Positions 6,961 through 12,950 of a stretch of 12,950 nt of DNA are shown here, in pieces. The stretch is taken from positions 1 through 12,950 of the forward strand of contig CAZDXB010000050.1 in the NCBI GenBank assembly GCA_964509335.1. Reading direction: 5' to 3'. The DNA is from CAZDXB01 sp964509335. Its GTDB lineage: Bacteria > Bacteroidota > Ignavibacteria > Kapaibacteriales > UBA2268. The translations under genes and the position numbers were made by a program. Under the pieces are notes generated by a model that saw nothing but the letters and a program-made list of their open reading frames with translations, searched no databases and was not told the DNA's origin. Positions within the stretch are counted from its first letter, which is position 1. Each line of letters starts with the position of its first letter.

Positions 6961-7824
6961 ATGGCGCTATTCGACTATTTAAAATCCACGCTCATTAGCA
7001 AAGTGGTGATGGCGGTTACGGGAGTAATCATAGTCCTTTTTCTACTCGTTCACGCGGTAGGCAATACGCTGGTTTACTTCGGACCGGAAGCGTTCAACGC
7101 TTACGCGGCGTTCTTGCAAGGACTGGGAGAGCTTCTGTGGCTATTTAGGATAGTATTATTCCTATGCCTAGTACTCCACGTAATCACCTCGATTCGACTC
7201 AAATATTTGAATTGGACGGCAAAGCCGGATAAGTACAAGATGAGGAGCTACATAAAAGCTACTCTTACCGGCAGAACGATGATTTGGACGGGAATTATGA
7301 TATTCGCGTTTCTCGTCTATCACTTGCTTCACTTCACTATTGGCGTAGTGGACGCCGAGAATTTCAGTAAGAACAACCCCGAGTATTACGAAAAAGAAAC
7401 CGTAGTCGTCGAGGAAGACGACGCTTGGGAAGATTGCAAGAAAGAGATATTGAAAGGCGAAACGACAGCCGAGGAATGCGAAGAAATTCACAAAAAGAAA
7501 GCCGGCTCGTTTGTGGCTTACGAAGGCGACAAATACAAACCCGACAACGACAAAGTCTTATTTAAACGTCCGAACGCCTATTATATGGTAGTAATGGGAT
7601 TCAATAACGTTTGGATTTCTTTACTATATATAGTCGGCGTTATTTTGCTCGGCTTTCACTTAAGCCACGCTATCCAGAGTATGTTCCAGACTCTGGGCTT
7701 GAATCATCCAAAGTATAACGGATTCTTCCGCAAAGTAGGACCGGTATTATCGACATTATTAGTATTATGTTTCATTTCAATACCAATCACGATTTACACC
7801 GGATTGGTAGGAGGCGGCGTATGA
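6961..7824 (+). CDS. sdhC: Succinate dehydrogenase/fumarate reductase cytochrome b subunit (b558 type)
   Basis: Membrane anchor of complex II, passing electrons between the iron-sulfur subunit and the quinone pool (probably menaquinone) through haem b. It has five hydrophobic segments (about 14-38, 58-79, 107-129, 216-237, 260-282). Candidate haem-ligand histidines sit in or near them: H31, H73, H121, H124, H233 and H236. The second half contains FHLSHAIQSMFQTLG, typical of the Bacteroidota b558 family. At 287 residues it is longer than the roughly 200-240 I expect. The extra length is a charged, Glu/Lys-rich segment between TM3 and TM4 (about 131-205) with two cysteines (C159, C172). The start is the ATG preceded by GGAAAAGG. 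The stop overlaps the sdhA start. Confidence 0.93.
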   Translation: MALFDYLKSTLISKVVMAVTGVIIVLFLLVHAVGNTLVYFGPEAFNAYAAFLQGLGELLWLFRIVLFLCLVLHVITSIRLKYLNWTAKPDKYKMRSYIKATLTGRTMIWTGIMIFAFLVYHLLHFTIGVVDAENFSKNNPEYYEKETVVVEEDDAWEDCKKEILKGETTAEECEEIHKKKAGSFVAYEGDKYKPDNDKVLFKRPNAYYMVVMGFNNVWISLLYIVGVILLGFHLSHAIQSMFQTLGLNHPKYNGFFRKVGPVLSTLLVLCFISIPITIYTGLVGGGV

Positions 7825-9740
7825 GCGAGAAATTAAATTCTAGGGTTCCTTCGGGACCGATAAAAGACCAATGGGATAAGCATCGTTTCGATATGAAATT
7901 GATTGCGCCCGCTAACAAGCGAAAGTATAAAGTATTAATTGTAGGCACGGGTTTAGCCGGAGCTTCCGCCGCGGCTACGATGGGCGAGCAAGGCTACAAC
8001 GTAGAGGCTTTCACCTATAACGACAGCGCCCGGCGAGCGCACAGCATAAGCGCTCAAGGCGGAATAAACGCGGCTAAAAACTATCAGAACGACGGCGACA
8101 GCATCTGGAGACTGTTTTACGACACGGTAAAGGGCGGCGACTTCCGCTCCAGAGAAGAAAACGTTTACAGGCTGGCGCAGGTCAGCAACGATATAATAGA
8201 CCAATGCGTCGCTCAAGGAGTGCCGTTCGCGCGAGAATACGGCGGATTGCTCGCCAATCGTTCGTTCGGCGGCGCGCAAGTTTCGAGAACTTTCTACGCG
8301 AGAGGACAAACCGGTCAGCAATTGCTATTGGGAGCGTATTCCGCTCTTATGAGGCAAATTTCGACCGGACAGGTGAAGCTCCACGCGCGTAAGGAAATGA
8401 AAGAAGTCGTTATTGCGGACGGGCACGCCCGCGGAATAGTAACGAGAGATTTGACGACCGGAAAAGTAGAATCGCACTGGGGCGACGCGGTCGTCTTGGC
8501 TACCGGCGGTTACGGCAACGTGTTCTTCTTATCGACGAATGCCCAAGCTTGCAACGTAACGGCGGCTTACAGAGCGTATAAAAAAGGCGCTTTCTTTGCC
8601 AATCCTTGCTACACACAAATTCACCCGACTTGCATTCCCGTCAGCGGAGACCATCAGTCTAAATTGACGCTAATGTCCGAATCGCTAAGAAACGACGGCA
8701 GAATTTGGGTGCCGAAAAAGAAAGACGAAACGCGCCACCCCAACGATATACCTGAAGACGAACGGGATTATTACTTAGAGCGCAAGTATCCCAGCTTTGG
8801 CAACTTATCGCCGAGAGATATTTCTTCGAGATCGGCGAGAGAAGTTTGCGAAGAAGGACGCGGCGTAAGCGCGACGGGATACGGCGTATATCTCGACTTC
8901 AAAGACGCTATTAATAGACTCGGCAAAAAAGCCATAGAGGAACGTTACGGCAACTTATTCGAGATGTACGAACAAATCACCGGAACCGACCCGTATAAAG
9001 AGCCGATGATGATATATCCGGCTTCGCACTACACTATGGGCGGTTTATGGGTCGATTACAACTTAATGAGCACGGTTCCGGGATTGCACGTAATCGGCGA
9101 GGCGAACTTCTCCGACCACGGAGCGAACCGCTTGGGAGCGAGCGCTCTGATGCAGGGCTTAGCCGACGGATATTACGTAATTCCTTACACAATAGCCGAT
9201 TATTTGGCGAGAATTACGCCTGGACAAATTACGACCGACCATCCCGAATTCAAAAAAGCCGAAGAAGAGGTAGAAAACAAAGTCAAGAAGCTCCTCTCGA
9301 TAAAAGGCAAAAGGACGCCCACTTCTTTCCACAAAGAGTTGGGGCATGTCGTTTGGGATAAAATCGGTATGTCGAGAAGCGAAAAGGGCTTGAAAGAGGC
9401 GATAGATAAAATCCCGAAGATACGCGAAGAGTTCTGGCAGAACGTGAACGTTCCGGGCGAGAACAAAGACCTGAACGTCGCTTTGGAGAAAGCCTGTCGA
9501 GTAGCCGACTTTTTGGAGTTCGCCGAAATAATGGCTTGGGACGCCTTAGAGCGCGACGAGTCTTGCGGAGCGCACTTCCGCGAAGAACACCAAACCGAAG
9601 AAGGCGAAGCGGTGCGCGACGACGAGAACTACACGCACGTCGCCGCTTGGGAATATAAAGGCGTCGGCAAAAAGCCCGAACGTCATAAAGAAGAGCTTGA
9701 ATTTGAAAATGTGGAATTAGCTGTAAGGAGTTATAAATAA
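7821..9740 (+). CDS. sdhA: Succinate dehydrogenase/fumarate reductase flavoprotein subunit
   Basis: Catalytic FAD subunit that interconverts succinate and fumarate at the cytoplasmic face. The 639 residues show an FAD-binding nucleotide loop VGTGLAGASAA (41-51) and RAHSISAQGG (72-81) with the covalent-FAD His (H74). Active-site motifs follow: HPT (268-270), PRDISSR (331-337, catalytic Arg probably R332), HYTMGG (403-408, substrate His H403) and GANRLGAS (434-441, substrate Arg R437). All key residues are present. I chose the ATG at 7821 rather than an in-frame ATG 18 codons upstream: it overlaps the sdhC stop as ATGA, a common coupled junction, and follows GGAGG-like sequence. The upstream codons only read sdhC in another frame. 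Length and order (C-A-B) fit the Bacteroidota type. Confidence 0.96.
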   Translation: MSEKLNSRVPSGPIKDQWDKHRFDMKLIAPANKRKYKVLIVGTGLAGASAAATMGEQGYNVEAFTYNDSARRAHSISAQGGINAAKNYQNDGDSIWRLFYDTVKGGDFRSREENVYRLAQVSNDIIDQCVAQGVPFAREYGGLLANRSFGGAQVSRTFYARGQTGQQLLLGAYSALMRQISTGQVKLHARKEMKEVVIADGHARGIVTRDLTTGKVESHWGDAVVLATGGYGNVFFLSTNAQACNVTAAYRAYKKGAFFANPCYTQIHPTCIPVSGDHQSKLTLMSESLRNDGRIWVPKKKDETRHPNDIPEDERDYYLERKYPSFGNLSPRDISSRSAREVCEEGRGVSATGYGVYLDFKDAINRLGKKAIEERYGNLFEMYEQITGTDPYKEPMMIYPASHYTMGGLWVDYNLMSTVPGLHVIGEANFSDHGANRLGASALMQGLADGYYVIPYTIADYLARITPGQITTDHPEFKKAEEEVENKVKKLLSIKGKRTPTSFHKELGHVVWDKIGMSRSEKGLKEAIDKIPKIREEFWQNVNVPGENKDLNVALEKACRVADFLEFAEIMAWDALERDESCGAHFREEHQTEEGEAVRDDENYTHVAAWEYKGVGKKPERHKEELEFENVELAVRSYK

Positions 9741-10495
9741 TGAAACTGACTCTAAATATATGGCGACAGGAAAACGCCCAAGCGAAAGGACGTTTCGAGA
9801 AATACAAAATGGACGACGTTTCGCCCGATATGTCTTTTCTCGAAATGCTTGACGTTTTGAACGAAAAGCTTATCGCGGAAAACAAAGACCCCATCGCGTT
9901 CGACCACGACTGCCGCGAGGGGATTTGCGGAGCTTGTTCGTTAACTATTAACGGACGCCCCCACGGTCCCGAAGAGGGGACTACCGTGTGCCAGCTGCAT
10001 ATGAGGCATTTCAAAGACGGCGAAACTATATATATCGAACCTTTCCGCTCGAAGGGCTTCCCGATTATCAAAGACTTGATAGTCGATAGAAGCGCTCTCG
10101 ATAGGATAATACAAGCGGGCGGTTTTATTTCCGTGCGAACCGGACAGGCGCAGGACGCGAACGCTTTGCCGATAAACAAGAAAGTCGCGGATTTATCTAT
10201 GGACGCGGCGGCTTGCATCGGTTGCGGCGCTTGCGTGGCGGCTTGCCCTAACGGCGCGGCTATGCTATTCACCGCGGCTAAAATCAGCCATCTTTCGCTG
10301 CTGCCGCAAGGCAAAGCGGAAAGAAAACGAAGAGCGCGCAATATGGTCAAGCAGATGGAAAAAGAGGGATTCGGCGCTTGCACGAACTTTTACGAGTGCG
10401 AAGCCGTTTGCCCCAAACAGGTTTCCGTCAGGTTCATAGCGAAAATGAACAGAGATTACTTACTATCGGCGGTCTCTAAAGAAGACGACGAATAG
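9740..10495 (+). CDS. sdhB: Succinate dehydrogenase/fumarate reductase iron-sulfur subunit
   Basis: Electron-transfer subunit linking the flavoprotein to the membrane cytochrome. The 251 residues comprise an N-terminal ferredoxin-like domain with C58, C63, C66 and C84 for the [2Fe-2S] cluster. The C-terminal domain has C159-x2-C162-x2-C165-x3-C169 plus C214, C220 and C224 for the [4Fe-4S] and [3Fe-4S] clusters. No cluster cysteine is missing. The start codon shares one base with the sdhA stop (TAATG), and AAGGAG at 9725-9730 gives a good ribosome-binding site, so synthesis is coupled to sdhA. The gene ends the operon and is followed by a strong terminator hairpin. Composition is host-like. 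Confidence 0.96.
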   Translation: MKLTLNIWRQENAQAKGRFEKYKMDDVSPDMSFLEMLDVLNEKLIAENKDPIAFDHDCREGICGACSLTINGRPHGPEEGTTVCQLHMRHFKDGETIYIEPFRSKGFPIIKDLIVDRSALDRIIQAGGFISVRTGQAQDANALPINKKVADLSMDAAACIGCGACVAACPNGAAMLFTAAKISHLSLLPQGKAERKRRARNMVKQMEKEGFGACTNFYECEAVCPKQVSVRFIAKMNRDYLLSAVSKEDDE

Positions 10496-10512
10496 CGAGT
10501 TGACAATAAAAT

Positions 10513-10566
10513 ATACGGCTCGTTCCCTGTCGCGCCTAAGCGTCGAGAGCGAGCCGTATCTTTATT
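10513..10566 (+). terminator. Rho-independent terminator after sdhCAB
   Basis: A perfect 10-base stem, ATACGGCTCG (10513-10522) with CGAGCCGTAT (10550-10559), encloses a 27-base loop and is followed by CTTTATTT. It lies 17 bases after the sdhB stop. The opposite strand reads ATTTTATT after the same stem, so it may also stop the converging minus-strand genes. Confidence 0.8.
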
Positions 10567-10572
10567 TGATAT

Positions 10573-10627
10573 TTATTAATTTTTAATAAAGCTAAAAATT
10601 TCCGGTATATCGCGATAATTATAAAGC
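10573..10627. repeat. Copy 1 of a 55-bp exact repeat (end of T9SS gene)
   Basis: These bases match 12896-12950 exactly, including synonymous positions and 3 bases past the stop codon. The match runs into the window edge, so its true length is unknown. It encodes the last 16 residues of a T9SS sorting-domain protein. Confidence 0.95.
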
Positions 10628-12096
10628 TTTAAATAATACCTTCCCGCCGGCAACTTTCTAATATTTATTAAAGCGCCGCTGTTTTCGCCCTTAGCGACTA
10701 TTTGACCTAATAAATTTATAATTTCATATCTTTCGTAATTGTCTCCGGCGGCTACGTTAATAAATTCTCTCGCGGGATTAGGATATATAATCGTTTCTTT
10801 TTCAGATTCTACGTCGGCTACCGATAGAATACTTTTGTTAAATACTATTATTCCGTGTTCAAGCTGTATCCATATCTCCCCGTCTTTAGTTTCAATAATT
10901 TCGCCAACTTGAGGCGGCGGCAAAAAATTTGATTCGCCAATTAAACGATCTAAATATTTATTGACTTTATCTTTGTCCCAGTCATAACCTTTTATGTAAA
11001 AAGAGTTGTTCAAAATATATTTCCAATCAAGCTCGCGTAATACAAAGTCGTTTCCCATCTCGTATATCTTCGTTAATCCAACGACAAGGTATTTTGATTC
11101 ATCGATTTCTTTTATTTTCAAGATTGGTCTGTAAACCGAATCGTATTTATCTATTTCGTCCAAACCGGAACTCTCGTCAAACAAAAGCCACTCGCCGTCG
11201 TTGGAAAGCATACTTAGACCGGAACAGCAACTTGACCACACACCGCTTTCGGGATGTATAAAACTTCTAACCGCTAATCCTACCCAAAGATTTTCTTTGC
11301 TATCAAAATAAAGCGTAGTAGGCACTACGTTTATAAAATTGAAATTAAATTGACACTGGGTAAGTAAATTTATTCTTTCATAATTGCCATTGCTATCGAA
11401 AAAATACAACTCAGGATTTTTGCCGCCTTCTACAAAGTCTTCGTCTAAACCAGCCGAAAAAGTTCTATGTATAACGAATTTATTGTCTCTAGTTAAATCA
11501 ACTTTAGTGCAGAAAGTATTTTCAGTTCTCCTTTCAAAACTGCACGCTACATTCGTCTCAAAAATTTTATGGAAATTTTCGCCGTCGAATTTTAATATCT
11601 CTGATTTATTGACGTCCGCGGGGTCGTGTTCGTCCGGCTTGTGATAAATTTTAGAAGTAAGCCATATATCGTTGTTTTTATCTACAAGGGACATACCAAA
11701 ACTTCTATAGGGTCTGTATTCGTCGAAGATTTTATAAGTCGTCCAGTTTGTGTCTATGCAGCGGTGCAAATGTTGACTTGACAGCCAAATATTGCCCGAC
11801 GAATCTATATTAATCGTAGAGTTCAAGTTGTATCCTAAAGTATGATACGTCGTTTCGCCGGTATATACTACTGAAGGAAGTTCTGTCCACGATTCTCCGT
11901 CGAATACTTTAATCGCCGCCTTATCGTATGGTCCCAGGGTTATTTCTTTCCGGCATAATAAGACTATTATATCGCCGTTTGTTTTCATATCGTAAATGCC
12001 GTGTATTCCGAGATTGTAATCGGTTATCTTTATATCGTAAGAATATAAATAAGACGCGGCGAACAAAAATATAATTATAACGCTAATGTATTTCAT
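10576..12096 (-). CDS. Secreted propeller-like protein with type IX secretion (Por) C-terminal sorting domain
   Basis: A 506-residue exported protein. An N-terminal signal peptide (MKYISVIIIFLFAASYLYS) precedes a body of repeated blades of the type SSGNIWLSS, NNDIWLTS, SKENLWVGL and DGEIWIQL. These resemble two-component-regulator (YxN-type) beta-propeller repeats. The last 69 residues form a type A T9SS sorting domain: YPNPAREFINV (438-448), NLLGQIV (461-467) and LPAGRYYLKLYN. It is therefore expected to cross the outer membrane through the Por system and be released or anchored at the surface. I start it at 12096 because that ATG begins the signal peptide and has GGAGG (12104-12108) 7 bases upstream; codons further upstream lack support. 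The substrate is unknown. It is probably co-transcribed with the Cys-rich gene upstream. Confidence 0.85.
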   Translation of the reverse strand: MKYISVIIIFLFAASYLYSYDIKITDYNLGIHGIYDMKTNGDIIVLLCRKEITLGPYDKAAIKVFDGESWTELPSVVYTGETTYHTLGYNLNSTINIDSSGNIWLSSQHLHRCIDTNWTTYKIFDEYRPYRSFGMSLVDKNNDIWLTSKIYHKPDEHDPADVNKSEILKFDGENFHKIFETNVACSFERRTENTFCTKVDLTRDNKFVIHRTFSAGLDEDFVEGGKNPELYFFDSNGNYERINLLTQCQFNFNFINVVPTTLYFDSKENLWVGLAVRSFIHPESGVWSSCCSGLSMLSNDGEWLLFDESSGLDEIDKYDSVYRPILKIKEIDESKYLVVGLTKIYEMGNDFVLRELDWKYILNNSFYIKGYDWDKDKVNKYLDRLIGESNFLPPPQVGEIIETKDGEIWIQLEHGIIVFNKSILSVADVESEKETIIYPNPAREFINVAAGDNYERYEIINLLGQIVAKGENSGALINIRKLPAGRYYLKLYNYRDIPEIFSFIKN

Positions 12097-12112
12097 AATG
12101 AAACCTCCAATA

Positions 12113-12196
12113 TTATTTACACCTAACTTTACAAGGTATTTTATCGCCCGTCCTACAATCATATACATCTTCGTCAGACTGGCATTCAGTAATTAT
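12113..12196 (-). pseudogene. C-terminal remnant of a second Cys-rich protein
   Basis: Between the Cys-rich gene and the propeller gene the minus strand reads 27 codons and a stop with no start codon. They match the tail of the upstream gene: T-x-C, then Cys at +9, +8 and +4 (the intact gene has +9, +8 and +5), with DCRTGDKIPC against DCKTGGNIPC. DNA identity is only moderate by eye, so the copy is old. It begins right at the stop codon of the intact gene, as if one paralogue replaced all but the end of another. The function is presumably lost. Confidence 0.65.
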
Positions 12197-12873
12197 TCAC
12201 AGGAACCTTCTTCGCAAGGGATGTTCCCTCCTGTTTTACAATCCTCATAGTCAGTTAAGCCGCCGCAATTTGTTACGGAAACTGTAGATACGCCGTTTAT
12301 TTCGCTTCTCCATATGTCATAAAAGTCGTCGTAAACTCTGCTGCAATCGTACACTCTTTTACAACATTTATAACCGCAAGTTATTTGCTTTTTAATATCG
12401 TACAAAATATGAAAATCATTTTGGTCGTCAATATATTCATAATAATCTACCGGCATCCCCTCATTGCAACAGTGAAGCTCTGTTTCTCTTTCTAACTCTA
12501 ACACTAGCTTTACGGTAGCTGTGCATTCGGTTATATAATAAACGCTAACTTGAAAAGTTCCTTCCTGTTGAGAATGGTCCATCCATTTTACAATTTCTCG
12601 CTCTAATATTTTTTTCAATACGTCGTCTGAAACAACGTCGTCGTCATTAACTAAAGAACTCCAGTCTATTTTCACTTGGTAATCATCAGAGGCGATTTGT
12701 TTATATTCATAATCGACCGAACCGCCGCCCCCGTATCTACCAAAGTGATAAGATTCGTTGTCGGAAGTCCAACCGAATGTATTGGACGGACAATCAATTT
12801 GAGCGTTAGAAGAAAATTGCGTAAACAAAAAGCTTACTAAAAAAACCGCTAAAATTTTAATTATCTTATTCAT
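12193..12873 (-). CDS. Secreted cysteine-rich protein of unknown function
   Basis: Not recognised. It is 226 residues with a clear N-terminal signal peptide (basic MNKIIK, hydrophobic core, probable cleavage after SSNA at about 24), so it should be exported to the periplasm or beyond. The mature part is acidic and has 12 cysteines, 11 of them after residue 116 (117, 135, 136, 166, 170, 171, 177, 203, 212, 220, 225). These include two CC pairs and suggest a disulfide-stabilised fold. A Gly/Tyr-rich stretch, YGGGGSVDYEY, lies near the N-terminus. No T9SS sorting domain is present. The start is supported by AAAGGAGA about 6 bases upstream. It lies 25 bases after the end of one T9SS gene and 96 bases before another on the same strand, so a shared transcript and a role with those surface proteins are plausible but inferred. 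Confidence 0.8.
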   Translation of the reverse strand: MNKIIKILAVFLVSFLFTQFSSNAQIDCPSNTFGWTSDNESYHFGRYGGGGSVDYEYKQIASDDYQVKIDWSSLVNDDDVVSDDVLKKILEREIVKWMDHSQQEGTFQVSVYYITECTATVKLVLELERETELHCCNEGMPVDYYEYIDDQNDFHILYDIKKQITCGYKCCKRVYDCSRVYDDFYDIWRSEINGVSTVSVTNCGGLTDYEDCKTGGNIPCEEGSCE

Positions 12874-12895
12874 TTTATTCTCCTTTAATAAATTC

Positions 12896-12950
12896 TTATT
12901 AATTTTTAATAAAGCTAAAAATTTCCGGTATATCGCGATAATTATAAAGC
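12896..12950. repeat. Copy 2 of the 55-bp exact repeat
   Basis: Identical to 10573-10627, 2323 bases away, and cut by the window edge. The identity extends 3 bases beyond the shared stop codon and then ends. Confidence 0.95.
12899..12950 (-). CDS. C-terminal end of a second T9SS-type protein (partial)
   Basis: The stop codon and last 16 residues (LYNYRDIPEIFSFIKN) are identical to the end of the propeller protein at 10576-12096, so this is the 3' end of a paralogue whose body lies outside the window. It ends 25 bases before the Cys-rich gene on the same strand. The nature of its N-terminal domains cannot be told. Confidence 0.8.
   Translation of the reverse strand, partial: LYNYRDIPEIFSFIKN

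Noticed and set aside
7767..7820. An 18-codon N-terminal extension of SdhA from an upstream in-frame ATG
   Set aside because: It lies wholly inside sdhC in another frame, is Arg/His-rich and unlike SdhA N-termini; the ATGA overlap at 7821 is the better start.
9283..10383. Long open frame antisense to sdhA-sdhB (366 codons)
   Set aside because: It is a shadow of two well-conserved genes, with Arg/Ser-rich low-complexity translation and no recognisable domain.
12097..12168. A 24-codon N-terminal extension of the T9SS propeller protein
   Set aside because: The ATG at 12096 has a proper ribosome-binding site and begins a clean signal peptide; the extension overlaps the Cys-rich remnant in another frame.
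1..12950. CRISPR array, tRNA or rRNA genes, transposase
   Set aside because: I saw no regularly spaced repeats, no tRNA cloverleaf-like sequence, no rRNA signature and no transposase or integrase frame.

Overview
The window looks like a chromosome segment from a Bacteroidota-related bacterium (Bacteroidota, Ignavibacteria or Kapabacteria-like; the exact lineage is not resolvable here). The evidence is a protein with a C-terminal type IX secretion (Por) sorting domain, a Bacteroidota-style sdhC-sdhA-sdhB operon with a b558-type cytochrome, and candidate promoters with the TAnnTTTG -7 element.

Region 1 (1-4598, + strand) is a type I restriction-modification locus. It holds hsdM (its 5' part lies outside the window), a DUF3644-type gene inserted between hsdM and hsdS, hsdS, and an unrecognised helical protein. 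The DUF3644 gene and the first half of hsdS form a very AT-rich block, while hsdM and the middle of hsdS look like the host. This suggests a passenger gene plus a target-recognition domain were exchanged together. No hsdR is visible.

Region 2 (4599-4960) has no intact gene. It holds a minus-strand rho-independent terminator, the last 46 codons of an N-acetylmuramoyl-L-alanine amidase whose upstream part is gone, and, abutting the break, a repeat-like element with a perfect 30-bp palindrome.

Region 3 (4961-6694, - strand) is a two-gene operon: an NSS-family sodium-coupled amino acid transporter followed by a 44-residue single-pass protein that looks like its small subunit (MetS type).

Region 4 (6695-6960) is a divergent promoter region. 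Region 5 (6961-10495, + strand) is sdhCAB, tightly coupled (4-base and 1-base overlaps) and closed by a strong hairpin terminator. It encodes the succinate:menaquinone oxidoreductase / fumarate reductase complex: membrane cytochrome b, flavoprotein and iron-sulfur protein.

Region 6 (10573-12950, - strand) encodes exported proteins. Transcription runs from the 3' end of a T9SS-type gene at the window edge, through a secreted 12-cysteine protein, to a propeller-like protein with a T9SS sorting domain. The last 55 bases of the two T9SS genes are identical as far as the window shows. Between the Cys-rich gene and the propeller gene is a leftover C-terminus of a second Cys-rich paralogue. Together these point to a tandem array that expands and recombines.
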